From Chryseobacterium indologenes (GTDB lineage: Bacteria > Bacteroidota > Bacteroidia > Flavobacteriales > Weeksellaceae), in NCBI RefSeq assembly GCF_001295265.1, contig NZ_LJOD01000004.1:186001-250000 (forward strand): DNA of 64,000 nt, read 5' to 3'. Shown piece after piece: positions 17,293 to 26,710 of this stretch (position 1 is its first letter; every line of letters starts with the position of its first letter). The translations under genes were made by a program, and so were the position numbers. A model generated the notes under the pieces. It worked only from the letters and a program-made list of their open reading frames with translations. It ran no database searches and was not told the DNA's origin.

Positions 17293-18318
17293 TTATTTAA
17301 TTAAGAAATTGAATTTATCCATATTCTTAAGGGCAATACCGGTTCCGCGTACTACAGCTCTCAACGGATCTTCTGCTACAAAAACAGGAAGACCGGTTTT
17401 TTTGTGTAGTCTGTCTGCAAGACCTCTCAACAATGCACCTCCACCTGCAAGATAAATACCTGTTTTATAGATATCAGCTGCAAGTTCCGGCGGTGTAAGG
17501 GAAAGTGTTTCCATTACGGCATCCTCAATTCTGATGATGGATTTATCCAATGCCCGTGCAATTTCTTTGTATCCTACCATGATCTCTTTTGGCTTACCTG
17601 TGATAAGGTCTCTTCCCTGTACCGGAATATCTTCAATATCCACATCAAGATCTTCAACAGCAGAACCTACTTCAATTTTGATTCTTTCTGCCGTTCTTTC
17701 CCCGATGTAAAGATTATGGTGGGTTCTTAAATAATAAGCAATATCATTGGTAAATACATCTCCTGCAATTTTCACAGATTTATCACATACAATACCTCCC
17801 AAAGCAACAACAGCAATCTCAGTAGTACCTCCACCTATGTCGATAATCATATTTCCTTCAGGTTTCTGAACATCAATTCCCACTCCTATTGCAGCAGCCA
17901 TTGGTTCATAAATCAGTCTTACTTCTTTTGCATTTACTTTCTGCGCAGAATCTCTTACGGCTCTTTTCTCAACTTCAGTAATTCCGGAAGGAATACAGAT
18001 CACGATTCTGAGTGCCGGCTGAATGAATTTACCTTTAATTCCAGGAATTTTTTTAATAAATTCTTTAATCATATGCTCGGAAGCATGGAAGTCTGCAATA
18101 ACCCCATCCTTAAGCGGACGGATGGTCTTAATATCTTCATGAGTTTTACCCTGCATATGTTTAGCCTGCTCCCCGACAGCAATCGGTCTACCCGTAGAAC
18201 GTTCAATTGCGACAATTGACGGCTGATCTATAACAATTTTATTATTATGGATGATAAGGGTATTGGCAGTACCTAGGTCTATCGCAATTTCTTGCGTAAA
18301 CATATCGAATAAACTCAT
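17293..18318 (-). CDS. mreB: Rod shape-determining protein MreB (bacterial actin)
   Basis: This 341-residue protein has the actin-fold ATP motifs: phosphate 1 IDLGTANTLI, phosphate 2 IDIGGGTTEIAV, the adenosine motif LAGGGALLRGLADRL and the EPMAAAIG helix. MreB filaments at the inner membrane orient elongasome movement. It is the first gene of the mreB-mreC-mreD-mrdA-rodA operon, and a TATCTTTG box lies just upstream. Confidence 0.97.
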   Translation of the reverse strand: MSLFDMFTQEIAIDLGTANTLIIHNNKIVIDQPSIVAIERSTGRPIAVGEQAKHMQGKTHEDIKTIRPLKDGVIADFHASEHMIKEFIKKIPGIKGKFIQPALRIVICIPSGITEVEKRAVRDSAQKVNAKEVRLIYEPMAAAIGVGIDVQKPEGNMIIDIGGGTTEIAVVALGGIVCDKSVKIAGDVFTNDIAYYLRTHHNLYIGERTAERIKIEVGSAVEDLDVDIEDIPVQGRDLITGKPKEIMVGYKEIARALDKSIIRIEDAVMETLSLTPPELAADIYKTGIYLAGGGALLRGLADRLHKKTGLPVFVAEDPLRAVVRGTGIALKNMDKFNFLIK

Positions 18319-18656
18319 ATTTTTCTTCTGATTTTAAGTTTACAAAGATATAAATTTAACACTACTAAAGAAATTTAACGAGCATATAATTTGGTTAAAG
18401 TTTTATTAAAATTTACAATCATTTATTAACTTTTGCCCTAATCATTTACAGAGCCTGATTTAAACTAAAATTCATGGAAAGATGGAGGAATGGCGAAATC
18501 ATGGAAAAATTCATCAATCCGCTTATTTGCTACAAGCTATAAAACCTGCTTTTTTAACTTTCTTCATTCTTTTAATTTAACAAAAATCACCAATAATCAG
18601 GTGTGACCAAATAGTTTTTTACGATAATTATCATATACATTATCAGAGGACAGTTA
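18319..18656. other. mreB-hemA divergent intergenic region
   Basis: This AT-rich 338-bp gap lies between two divergent operons. It holds the mreB -7 box at 18343. The middle (about 18475-18545) is less AT-rich and contains only a 22-codon ATG frame that I do not regard as a gene. No RNA or operator could be identified. Confidence 0.4.
18343..18350 (-). promoter_or_regulatory. -7 promoter box (TATCTTTG) of the mreB operon
   Basis: There is an exact TAnnTTTG match on the minus strand, 24 bp before the mreB ATG. Confidence 0.55.
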
Positions 18657-18669
18657 ATGAAAAAAAACG

Positions 18670-18677
18670 TAAATTTG
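18670..18677 (+). promoter_or_regulatory. -7 promoter box (TAAATTTG) of the hem operon
   Basis: There is an exact TAnnTTTG match 9 bp before ATG 18687. Because it lies inside the longer reading frame that begins at 18657, it decides for 18687 as the hemA start. Confidence 0.55.
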
Positions 18678-18686
18678 CGACTGCTT

Positions 18687-19961
18687 ATGTTACAGTATTC
18701 CAACATCCATCAAACATCGAATTTTGCAGTGCTTTCCATCAGCTACGAGAAGGCTGATGTAGAAACCAGAGGCAAGTTTGCATTCTTTGATGAGAATATT
18801 AAAAACTTCGTTACCAGGATCCACACGGAGGATCTTGGAGATGCTTTTGTGGTCTCCACCTGTAACAGAACAGAAATCTATACCACCTCTCCCAATTATC
18901 TTCTGGTAGCAGAGGAATACTGCAAAACCATCGGGGTACATCTGACGGATTTTCTTCAGTTTGCCAATATTCTTACCAAAGAAGAAGCTCTGATCCATTT
19001 ATTCAGAGTAGCGGCAGGACTGGAAAGCCAGATTATCGGAGATTTTGAGATCATCGGACAGATCAAAAAAGCATACAGCCGTTTTAAGAAGGAAAGACAG
19101 AATTCAAATCCTTATCTGGAAAGAGCAATTAATGCTGCAATCCAGATCTCGAAAAGAATTAAAAACGAAACAGGCATCTCCAACGGAGCGGCTTCCGTTT
19201 CGTATGCTGCCGTTCATTATATCCTGAACAGCCAGAAAAGAATTACTGAAAAAAACATTCTTCTTCTGGGTGTGGGAGAAATTGGGCAGAATACCGTTGA
19301 AAACCTGGTAAAGCATGTTTATCAGCCAAAAATTAAGATTGCCAACCGAACTCAGGAGAAAGCTGAAAAAATTTCCCAAAAGTATCATATTCCTCACGTT
19401 GATTATTCTGATTTTGACAAGGAACTGAAAAATACAGATATTCTGATTGTTGCAACGGGAGCAAAACACCCTATTGTTAACAAATCTCATTTTCCCAACG
19501 GAAAGGAAACCCTGGTAATAGATCTTTCCATTCCGCATAACGTAGAAAAAGACGTTACGGAAAATGAAAACGTAACCCTGATTGATGTGGACGAACTTTC
19601 CAAACAGATTCAGGAAACGATTCAGCAGCGGGAAAAAGAGATCCCAAAAGCAGAAAAGATCATCAAAGAACTGATGAAAGATTTCATTGAATGGGAAAAA
19701 AAGAGAAAGCTGGCTCCTAATATTCATCACTTCAAAGCCGTTCTGAAGAACATGGAACGCAATGAAATGCATAATTTTTATAAAAAAAATAAATATATAA
19801 ATATCACGGATATGGAGCTTTCTGATAAGATGATTCAGAAAATTACCAACCGTTTTGCAAAATATATTATAGACAACCCTTTAAAAGCCGAAGAAATTAG
19901 TAAATTAATGCACGAAATATTAGTTGAACAACCAAACAACGAATTCAATGAAAAGCATTAG
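18687..19961 (+). CDS. hemA: Glutamyl-tRNA reductase
   Basis: The protein has 424 residues from ATG 18687, chosen because a promoter box lies between the alternative start at 18657 and this one. The catalytic Cys59 is in STCNRTEIYT, and the NADPH-binding loop reads LLGVGEIGQNTVENL. A C-terminal dimerisation helix region follows. It reduces glutamyl-tRNA to glutamate-1-semialdehyde, the first committed step of tetrapyrrole synthesis by the C5 route. It overlaps hemC by 14 bp. Confidence 0.95.
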   Translation: MLQYSNIHQTSNFAVLSISYEKADVETRGKFAFFDENIKNFVTRIHTEDLGDAFVVSTCNRTEIYTTSPNYLLVAEEYCKTIGVHLTDFLQFANILTKEEALIHLFRVAAGLESQIIGDFEIIGQIKKAYSRFKKERQNSNPYLERAINAAIQISKRIKNETGISNGAASVSYAAVHYILNSQKRITEKNILLLGVGEIGQNTVENLVKHVYQPKIKIANRTQEKAEKISQKYHIPHVDYSDFDKELKNTDILIVATGAKHPIVNKSHFPNGKETLVIDLSIPHNVEKDVTENENVTLIDVDELSKQIQETIQQREKEIPKAEKIIKELMKDFIEWEKKRKLAPNIHHFKAVLKNMERNEMHNFYKKNKYINITDMELSDKMIQKITNRFAKYIIDNPLKAEEISKLMHEILVEQPNNEFNEKH

Positions 19962-20856
19962 AATCGGAACAAGGAATTCCGCACTTGCACTTTGGCAGGC
20001 CAGGGAGGTTGCGAGGCACCTTCAAAATAACAATTATTTAACGGAAATTATACCTATCGTATCTTCTGGCGACAAGAACTTAAACCAACCGCTGTATTCT
20101 TTGGGAATCACAGGGGTTTTTACAAGGGATCTTGATGTTGCCTTGTTAAACGACGAGATTGATATTGCCGTACACTCTCTGAAAGATGTTCCTACACAGC
20201 TGCCTCAACATATTGAGCTGGTTGCTTATCTGGAAAGAGATTACCCTCAGGATGTTCTTATTCGCAAGGAATCCGCACAAAATAAAGAGTTTCACGAACT
20301 GAAACTGGCTACAAGCAGCCTGAGAAGAAGAGCATTCTGGCTCAGAAATTATCCGCATGCTGAGTTTTCCGATATCCGCGGAAATATCCAGACCCGCCTT
20401 CAGAAGCTGGAGGAAGGTGATTTTGACGCAACAATTCTGTCTTTGGCCGGAATTAAAAGGATGAAAATGGACATTGATTATGAAATGCTTCCACTGATGA
20501 TCCCAGCTCCGTCACAAGGCGTAATTGCAGTAGCCGGGCATTCTGATAAAAAAGAAATCAACGAAATCTTAAGCCAGATTAATCATAAGCCCACCCGGAT
20601 CTGCGTAGAAATAGAACGAAATTTCCTGAGCACACTGGAAGGAGGCTGTACCGCACCTATTGGCGCTTTTGCAGAAATCATCGAAAATCAGATCCGCTTT
20701 AAAGCAGCATTGTGTTCGCTGGACGGGAAGAACTGTATTGCAACAGATGAGAATTTCGAATACAATGAAATGGAGAACTTTGGGGAAAAATTTGCAAAAG
20801 CTGTTCTTGAAAACGGAGGAAAAGAGTTAATGGCAGAGATCAAAAGCCAGATTTAG
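19948..20856 (+). CDS. hemC: Porphobilinogen deaminase (hydroxymethylbilane synthase)
   Basis: The protein has 302 residues from ATG 19948 (MKSIRIGTRNS, the usual family start; an in-frame ATG at 19924 lies deeper inside hemA). Catalytic Asp80 is in HSLKDVPTQ, the substrate-binding arginines are in SSLRRRAFW and RGNIQTRL, and the dipyrromethane cofactor is attached to Cys234 in EGGCTAPIGA. It joins four porphobilinogen units into hydroxymethylbilane. It is translationally coupled to hemA. Confidence 0.96.
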   Translation: MKSIRIGTRNSALALWQAREVARHLQNNNYLTEIIPIVSSGDKNLNQPLYSLGITGVFTRDLDVALLNDEIDIAVHSLKDVPTQLPQHIELVAYLERDYPQDVLIRKESAQNKEFHELKLATSSLRRRAFWLRNYPHAEFSDIRGNIQTRLQKLEEGDFDATILSLAGIKRMKMDIDYEMLPLMIPAPSQGVIAVAGHSDKKEINEILSQINHKPTRICVEIERNFLSTLEGGCTAPIGAFAEIIENQIRFKAALCSLDGKNCIATDENFEYNEMENFGEKFAKAVLENGGKELMAEIKSQI

Positions 20857-20930
20857 ACTGATTTTAAAATCATTAATTTCAGTCTTTATTATATTCTTAT
20901 CCTTACCTTCCATCTTCAAGCTTAACAATA

Positions 20931-21602
20931 ATGAAAATCTTATTTACCAAAAACATAGACCCCGCCGTTATATCCAGAGAATTAGGAAAGGATGTTTCTG
21001 CTGACTGTGTTGAAGTAATTAAGACTTCACCACTAAGAATAGTCCCGTTTGACCTTAGAAATTATTCTTTAATATTCACAAGCGTCAATGGTGTTACATC
21101 TTTTTTTGAAAACGGCTTCAGACCCAATGAAGATTTCACAGTAAAGAACTACAATAAAATTTACTGTGTTGGAGAAAAGACAAAACGGGAACTCAGAAAA
21201 CATGGTTTCGGTACTTTTAAAGTACTGAAAAATGCAGAAGCGCTTTCCGGTTTCATTATCGGGAAATGCCAGCATGAACAGTTTCTTCACTTCTGCGGCA
21301 ATCTGGCTATTGATGTTCTGGACAAAGATCTTCCTTTACAGAATATTAAGTATAAAAAGATCATCGTTTACGCTACAGAAGAATTATATCCTTCTGTATC
21401 TGAAAAATATCATGCTGCAGTTTTTTTTAGTCCGAGCGGAGTTCGTAGTTTTGCAAAATTAAATTCTCTGGATGGTATGAAAATTTTTTCGATAGGAGAA
21501 ACAACGTCCGGAGAACTTAGAAAATATACTAAGGAGAAGATCTTTACATCAGAAGGCAATACCCTGATTTCAGTTTTTGAACTGATAAAAAAAGAACTTT
21601 AG
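20931..21602 (+). CDS. hemD: Uroporphyrinogen-III synthase
   Basis: This 223-residue protein has the loose HemD pattern of two alpha/beta lobes, including LIFTSVNGVTSFF in the first and AVFFSPSGVRSF in the second. It cyclises hydroxymethylbilane with ring-D inversion. HemD is poorly conserved in sequence, so the position between hemC (74-bp gap) and hemE (73-bp gap) adds much to the call. Confidence 0.9.
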   Translation: MKILFTKNIDPAVISRELGKDVSADCVEVIKTSPLRIVPFDLRNYSLIFTSVNGVTSFFENGFRPNEDFTVKNYNKIYCVGEKTKRELRKHGFGTFKVLKNAEALSGFIIGKCQHEQFLHFCGNLAIDVLDKDLPLQNIKYKKIIVYATEELYPSVSEKYHAAVFFSPSGVRSFAKLNSLDGMKIFSIGETTSGELRKYTKEKIFTSEGNTLISVFELIKKEL

Positions 21603-21675
21603 AAATTTCAGAGGTCTCCTCTATCAACAATAACTGCCTGAAAAGGCAGAACGACAGTTTTAGTTTAAATAAATT

Positions 21676-22713
21676 ATGATTAAAAACGACTTATATTTAA
21701 AAGCACTCCGCGGAGAAACCGTTGAAAGGCCGCCGGTATGGATGATGAGACAGGCCGGAAGATATCTGCCGGAATTTATTGCTCTTCGTGATCAATATGA
21801 TTTCTTTACCAGATGTCAGACTCCTGAACTTGCAGCAGAAATTACTGTACAGCCCATCAGAAGATTTCCCCTGGATGCCGCTATTCTGTTCTCTGATATT
21901 CTAGTGGTTCCTCAGGCTATGGGAATTGATTTTAAAATGAAAGAATCTGTAGGCCCTTGGCTGGATAATCCTATCAGAACAGCAGAACAGGTTCAGAATA
22001 TTGAGGTTCCTGACGTAAATGACACTCTGGGATATGTTTTTGATGCTATTGAACTAACTCTTCAGAAACTGGATAATGAAATTCCGTTAATTGGTTTTGC
22101 AGGCTCTCCATGGACGATTCTCTGCTACTGTGTGGAAGGTAAAGGCAGCAAAGCTTTTGATATTGCGAAATCATTCTGTTTTCAGCAGCCTGAAGCCGCT
22201 CATTTACTGCTTCAGAAAATCACCGATACAACTATTGCCTATCTTAAAAGAAAAGTTGAAAAAGGCGTTTCTGCCGTTCAGATATTCGATTCGTGGGGAG
22301 GAATGTTATCTCCTGCCGACTACCAGGAGTTCTCATGGCAGTATATTAACCAGATTGTTGAAGCACTAAGCCCATTAACCCACGTAGTGGTATTTGGAAA
22401 AGGATGCTGGTTTGCCCTGGAAGATATGACCATGTCCAAAGCTTCAGCATTAGGCGTTGACTGGACCATTACTCCTGAATTTGCAAGAACTTTAACTAAT
22501 CACACGATGACTCTTCAGGGAAATTTTGATCCTGCAAGACTTCATTCTACTCCTGAAACAATTAAAAAAATGGTAACCGAAATGATCAACCGTTTTGGAA
22601 AGGACCGATATATCGCTAATCTTGGACACGGAATTCTTCCTAATATCCCGGTAGAAAATGCAGAGGCATTCATCAGAGCAGTTGTAGACTGGAAACCCAA
22701 TTCTGAATTTTAA
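21676..22713 (+). CDS. hemE: Uroporphyrinogen decarboxylase
   Basis: This 345-residue protein has the two classic signatures, [17 protein letters not shown] near residue 18 and the GFAGSPWTI motif. The conserved [14 protein letters not shown] and the C-terminal [15 protein letters not shown] are present. It removes four acetate carboxyls to give coproporphyrinogen III. It ends the hem run before a strong terminator. Confidence 0.97.
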   Translation: MIKNDLYLKALRGETVERPPVWMMRQAGRYLPEFIALRDQYDFFTRCQTPELAAEITVQPIRRFPLDAAILFSDILVVPQAMGIDFKMKESVGPWLDNPIRTAEQVQNIEVPDVNDTLGYVFDAIELTLQKLDNEIPLIGFAGSPWTILCYCVEGKGSKAFDIAKSFCFQQPEAAHLLLQKITDTTIAYLKRKVEKGVSAVQIFDSWGGMLSPADYQEFSWQYINQIVEALSPLTHVVVFGKGCWFALEDMTMSKASALGVDWTITPEFARTLTNHTMTLQGNFDPARLHSTPETIKKMVTEMINRFGKDRYIANLGHGILPNIPVENAEAFIRAVVDWKPNSEF

Positions 22714-22743
22714 ATACAGACTGAATACAATTCTAAATAATAA

Positions 22744-22776
22744 GCCTCATGAGTTTTAAACTTATGAGGTTTTTAC
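22744..22776 (+). terminator. Rho-independent terminator of the hem operon
   Basis: The long stem (CCTCATGAGTTT at 22745-22756 against AAACTTATGAGG at 22758-22769) is followed by Ts. Confidence 0.85.
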
Positions 22777-22798
22777 ATCAAAAAAAAAAACTAAACCT

Positions 22799-23461
22799 AT
22801 GGAAAATGAAAATAATCCTAATTTTGAAGACTTCATAAATTTTGTTAATCAGACCCGTGAAGAGAAAAAGCAGGAAATTAACACTGAGTTATATGAGAAA
22901 ATATCTTTGTGTGTAGATCAGATCATTGAGTTCCGGCAAAGTAAAGACCCGGGTCTTTTTATTACAACACTTCAGAAGCTTAAAGAAGTAGCCCTGGAAT
23001 GTGATATAGATGAGGTTACCAACGTCTTACTTTACGAAAGAATTTACGCTACCCATTCAAAGGAATACAGCGAATTTTTCTCAGACATTGTAGTCCCTCA
23101 CATGTATGGAAAGAGCAAAAAAGAAAATTTCCAGTATATCGAAAATATCATATTTACTCCGGAAGACAGCAAAAGAGAACAGGCTCTGGTTATCTATCTC
23201 AAAATAGCCAAAGAACATGGCGAGCATCAGCGAAAGATTCTGAACTTTGTGGAACAGAACTATCAACAGTTTTCTAAAAATCAAAAAGTTCTTTTTTGTA
23301 TGCTGACCGATGAAATACTGAGCCACAGCCCACACGCCAATAGAATTAAAAAATTAATGAACATAAAAGAATATTCATTAACCTACGGAGGTGATGATAC
23401 TCACGAAAGCAATCAGGAACACAAATCTCCCAATAAAAAATGGTGGGAATTCTGGAAATAA
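22799..23461 (+). CDS. Hypothetical cytosolic protein with W-rich tail
   Basis: This 220-residue, strongly charged and mostly helical protein has no signal peptide or membrane segment. The C-terminus is polar (HESNQEHKSPN) and ends in KKWWEFWK, a Trp-rich tail. I recognise no domain. It follows the hem terminator by about 25 bp and is closed by its own terminator, so it is probably an independent unit. Function unknown. Confidence 0.6.
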   Translation: MENENNPNFEDFINFVNQTREEKKQEINTELYEKISLCVDQIIEFRQSKDPGLFITTLQKLKEVALECDIDEVTNVLLYERIYATHSKEYSEFFSDIVVPHMYGKSKKENFQYIENIIFTPEDSKREQALVIYLKIAKEHGEHQRKILNFVEQNYQQFSKNQKVLFCMLTDEILSHSPHANRIKKLMNIKEYSLTYGGDDTHESNQEHKSPNKKWWEFWK

Positions 23462-23470
23462 TTCATAAAA

Positions 23471-23500
23471 AAACCTCTGAACATTCAGAGGTTAATTTTT
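23471..23500. terminator. Bidirectional terminator between 22799-23461 and sufS
   Basis: A 10-bp perfect stem (23472-23481 with 23484-23493) has A-runs before and a T-run after. It stands between converging genes. Confidence 0.85.
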
Positions 23501-23503
23501 GTA

Positions 23504-24724
23504 TTATGACAGCATTCGCTGTGCTTTCTTAACACCTTCCACGAGAAGATCAATTTCCTCAAAAGTATTGTATACTGCGAAACTAGCTCTTACCGTTCCG
23601 GCAATATTAAAGAAATTCATGATCGGCTGCGTACAGTGATGTCCCGTTCTTACAGCAATGCCCATTTTATCAAGGATCATTCCTACATCTGAGGAAATCC
23701 CCACTCCTTCCAGATTAAAGGAAACCACACCGGTTCTTTTGGCCTTCTCTCCATAAATCTTAATATTATCCAACTGCAAAAGCTGTCTCTGTGCATATTC
23801 CAGTAATGCATTTTCATGATTCTGGATATTTTGTCTGCCTACTTTTTCCATGAAATCAACGGCTGCTCCTAAAGCTATATTTCCACCAACGTTAGGTGTT
23901 CCTGCTTCATATTTAAATGGAAGCCCTGCATAAGTTGTCCCGTCAAAAGAACAGGTTGCAATCATTTCTCCACCACCATGAAACGGCGGTAAATTTTCCA
24001 GGATTTCACGTTTTCCGTATAAAATCCCTGTTCCCATTGGGGCATACATTTTATGGCCGGAAAATACAAAGAAATCACAATCCAGCTTCTGAACATCAAT
24101 GTCAAAGTGAGGCGCAGACTGTGCTCCATCAATAACAATATAAGCGTCTGTATTTTTTCTGGTTCTGGCAATGATGTCTTCAACAGGGTTTACAATTCCC
24201 AATGCGTTGGAAACCTGATTCACAGAAACCACCTTAGTCTTTTCGCTTAAAAACTGATCCAGATAATCCAACTGAAGCACTCCGTTTTCATCTATAGGAA
24301 TAACACGGAGCTTAGCACCCGTTCTTTCACAAAGCATTTGCCATGGAACAATATTGGAATGGTGCTCCAGATACGAAATAATAATCTCATCATCTTTCTT
24401 TAGCTTCTGTGTCAGGATATACGCGATAAGGTTTAAGCCTTCTGTGGTTCCTTTTGTAAAGATAACTTCAAAATCATGTTCGGCATTGATAAATTTTTGG
24501 ATCTTTCTTCTGGAAAGCTCCATTTCTTCTGTTGCCAGCTGACTCAGGGTGTGTATTCCCCGGTGAACATTCGCATTAATCTCTGTATAATATGCATGAC
24601 AGACTTCTAAAACCGAATCTGGCTTCTGAGATGTAGCTGCATTATCCAGATAAACCAACGGTTTACCATTTACTTCCCTGCTCAATATAGAAAACTGGCT
24701 TCTTATTTCCTGTATGTCAAACAT
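23504..24724 (-). CDS. sufS: Cysteine desulfurase SufS
   Basis: This 406-residue class V aminotransferase of SufS (group II) type has ANVHRGIHTLSQ near the N-terminus, the pyridoxal-phosphate Lys in FSGHKMYAPMGTG and the catalytic Cys364 in RTGHHCTQP. It removes sulfur from cysteine as a persulfide for Fe-S cluster assembly. It is separated by 34 kb from sufA-sufB-sufC-sufD, which are also in this window. No sufE or sufU gene is next to it. Confidence 0.95.
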   Translation of the reverse strand: MFDIQEIRSQFSILSREVNGKPLVYLDNAATSQKPDSVLEVCHAYYTEINANVHRGIHTLSQLATEEMELSRRKIQKFINAEHDFEVIFTKGTTEGLNLIAYILTQKLKKDDEIIISYLEHHSNIVPWQMLCERTGAKLRVIPIDENGVLQLDYLDQFLSEKTKVVSVNQVSNALGIVNPVEDIIARTRKNTDAYIVIDGAQSAPHFDIDVQKLDCDFFVFSGHKMYAPMGTGILYGKREILENLPPFHGGGEMIATCSFDGTTYAGLPFKYEAGTPNVGGNIALGAAVDFMEKVGRQNIQNHENALLEYAQRQLLQLDNIKIYGEKAKRTGVVSFNLEGVGISSDVGMILDKMGIAVRTGHHCTQPIMNFFNIAGTVRASFAVYNTFEEIDLLVEGVKKAQRMLS

Positions 24725-24766
24725 TTATTTATTTTTTAAATTAAAACGTCCTTATTTAGAACACTT

Positions 24767-24774
24767 CAAATTTA
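24767..24774 (-). promoter_or_regulatory. -7 promoter box (TAAATTTG) of sufS
   Basis: There is an exact TAnnTTTG match on the minus strand, 42 bp before the sufS ATG. Confidence 0.5.
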
Positions 24775-24929
24775 CGGCTTTTTTTCCGAAAGGAGATATC
24801 CGGTTAAGTGGTGATCGTTGTCATTTGATAGAAATATTCGATGGCTTTGGACAAAGAATGCTGATAAATACAAAAATTGGAAAAACAAAATTCAGCAGTT
24901 ATCGTTATCCCCGGGTTTTAAACACAAAA

Positions 24930-24955
24930 AAACCTGCCAAGAACTGACAGGTTTA
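24930..24955 (-). terminator. Terminator of the prs-rplY unit
   Basis: AAACCTG at 24930-24936 pairs with CAGGTTT at 24948-24954. On the minus strand a T-run follows the stem. Confidence 0.8.
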
Positions 24956-24976
24956 TATAATTTAAATAAGAAATTC

Positions 24977-25630
24977 TTATTCTGCAGATTTTTCTTCTGT
25001 TGTAGGAACATCAGGAGATTGAGTTGCCACTTCTTCTGCTTCTTCTTCATCTTCATCATCCATAGCAGCAGCACCTCCTTTCATTGCATTTCTAGACATC
25101 TTAACAGCTACAACAACTGCATTGTCAGGGTGCATGAAAGAATATCCTTCAGTTTTGATTCCTCCAACATAAAGTTTGTTACCAATTCTTAATGGAGTTA
25201 CATCTACAACGATCTCATCAGGAAGGTTTGCAGGAATAGCTTTCACTTTTAGTTTTCTGAAAGACTGACGTAGAACACCACCAGCAACAACACCTTTAGA
25301 ACGTCCTGTAATTCTTACCGGAACTTCCATAATAACCGGCTTATCATCAGATAGCTGGTAGAAGTCAACGTGAAGAATTTTGTCTGTAATTGGGTGGAAC
25401 TGAATATCCTGAAGAACAGCTGGAATAGTTTTTCCGTCAACCTCAATAGATACCGTGTGTGCTTCAGGAGTGTACACCAATCCTTTGAAAGCTCTCTCTT
25501 CTGCAGAGAAGTTCAAAGGTGCTTCACCTCCATAAACAACACAAGGAACTAATTCAGCATCACGTAAAGCTTTTGTAGACTTTTTGCCCACGCTTTCTCT
25601 TTTTGTACCTTGAATTGTAATAGATTTCAT
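24977..25630 (-). CDS. rplY: 50S ribosomal protein L25/general stress protein Ctc
   Basis: This 217-residue protein is the long CTC form: an N-terminal L25 beta barrel binding 5S rRNA (start [20 protein letters not shown]) and a C-terminal TL5-like domain. A strongly acidic, Glu-rich end ([10 protein letters not shown]) follows. The CTC form often sits next to prs in bacteria, as here (56-bp gap), and both probably share one transcript from the prs promoter. Confidence 0.96.
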   Translation of the reverse strand: MKSITIQGTKRESVGKKSTKALRDAELVPCVVYGGEAPLNFSAEERAFKGLVYTPEAHTVSIEVDGKTIPAVLQDIQFHPITDKILHVDFYQLSDDKPVIMEVPVRITGRSKGVVAGGVLRQSFRKLKVKAIPANLPDEIVVDVTPLRIGNKLYVGGIKTEGYSFMHPDNAVVVAVKMSRNAMKGGAAAMDDEDEEEAEEVATQSPDVPTTEEKSAE

Positions 25631-25686
25631 TTATAAAAAATTTAAAAATTTGTTTCAGTTTAAATTTGCAATCCGCTAAAAATCAA

Positions 25687-26625
25687 TTAAATAACAAACT
25701 TACTGCTAATTGATTGATGCTCATGAACCATCTTCATTACGTCCGCAAATAACGGGGCGCAAGATAGCACTTTTATTTTAGATGACAAATTATTTTGTAC
25801 AGGAATTGAATCAGTTACAATAACTTCCAATAATTTTGAGTTTTCAATATTTTCGTAAGCCTTTCCTGAAAGCACTCCGTGGGTAGCCATAGCTCTTACT
25901 GTTTTCGCTCCTTTCTCTATCAGGATTTCAGCAGCTTTGCAAAGGGTACCGGCTGTATCAATCATATCATCAATAAGAATCACGTTCTTTCCATCTACAT
26001 CTCCAATAAGGAACATTTCCTCTACTACATTCGCCTTTTTTCTTTCCTTATAAGCAATTACAACTTCTGCACCCAGGTGGCCTGCATAGTTTTTCGCTCT
26101 TTTTGCACCTCCCATATCCGGAGAAGCAATGGTAAGATTATCCAGGTTCAGAGATTTGATATAATCAACGAAGATAGTAGAAGCATACAGGTGATCTACC
26201 GGAATTTCGAAGAATCCCTGAATCTGGTCTGCGTGCAGGTCCATTGTCATTATTCTTGTAGCCCCTGCTGCTGTCAATAGATTAGCAACCAATTTTGCCC
26301 CGATCGGAGCTCTCGGCTTGTCTTTCCTGTCCTGTCTTGCAAGTCCGAAGTAAGGAATTACAACAGTAATACTCTTTGCGGAAGCTCTTTTTGCTGCATC
26401 AATCATTAGAAGAAGTTCCAAAAGATTGTCTGCAGGAGGGAAAGTAGATCCTATTAAGAAAACTCTTCCTCCTCTTACGGATTCATCCAGAACAGGCTCA
26501 AATTCACCATCACTGAACTCCTGAAAGTTGATTTTTCCTAATTCTTTCCCATAATGCTGGGCAATTTTTTCTGCCAAGTCCTTGCTCGTCCTTGTACAAA
26601 ATAGATAACTTAACTGATCGGCCAT
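25687..26625 (-). CDS. prs: Ribose-phosphate pyrophosphokinase
   Basis: This 312-residue class I PRPP synthetase has the catalytic flexible loop region ARQDRKDKPRAPIGAK, the ATP-binding stretch DLHADQIQGFF and the PRPP-binding loop VILIDDMIDTAGTL. It makes phosphoribosyl pyrophosphate from ribose 5-phosphate and ATP for purine, pyrimidine, His, Trp and NAD synthesis. It precedes rplY on the same strand. Confidence 0.97.
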   Translation of the reverse strand: MADQLSYLFCTRTSKDLAEKIAQHYGKELGKINFQEFSDGEFEPVLDESVRGGRVFLIGSTFPPADNLLELLLMIDAAKRASAKSITVVIPYFGLARQDRKDKPRAPIGAKLVANLLTAAGATRIMTMDLHADQIQGFFEIPVDHLYASTIFVDYIKSLNLDNLTIASPDMGGAKRAKNYAGHLGAEVVIAYKERKKANVVEEMFLIGDVDGKNVILIDDMIDTAGTLCKAAEILIEKGAKTVRAMATHGVLSGKAYENIENSKLLEVIVTDSIPVQNNLSSKIKVLSCAPLFADVMKMVHEHQSISSKFVI

Positions 26626-26646
26626 TTTTACTTTTTAAAGATTTTG

Positions 26647-26654
26647 CAAATTTA
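26647..26654 (-). promoter_or_regulatory. -7 promoter box (TAAATTTG) of prs
   Basis: There is an exact TAnnTTTG match on the minus strand, 21 bp before ATG. It begins just downstream of the preceding gene's terminator hairpin, so the two elements touch. Confidence 0.5.
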
Positions 26655-26686
26655 AAAAAAAACCACAAGAATTGTTCTTGTGGTTT
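26655..26686 (-). terminator. Terminator of the FadL-GDSL lipoprotein pair
   Basis: An 11-bp perfect stem (26661-26671 with 26675-26685) has a 3-base loop. On the minus strand it runs into eight or more Ts. It directly abuts the prs -7 box. Confidence 0.88.
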
Positions 26687-26710
26687 CTAAGTTTTTATTT
26701 TCGTGTATGA

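Noticed and set aside
18479..18545. Short ATG frame of 22 codons between mreB and hemA
   Set aside because: No promoter or ribosome site of its own and no family resemblance; too short to support.
19104..19772. 222-codon minus-strand open frame within hemA
   Set aside because: It lies entirely antisense to the conserved hemA coding region.
24714..25192. Plus-strand frames upstream of and across rplY
   Set aside because: The longer one reads through the rplY gene on the opposite strand and the terminator region; it looks like chance.
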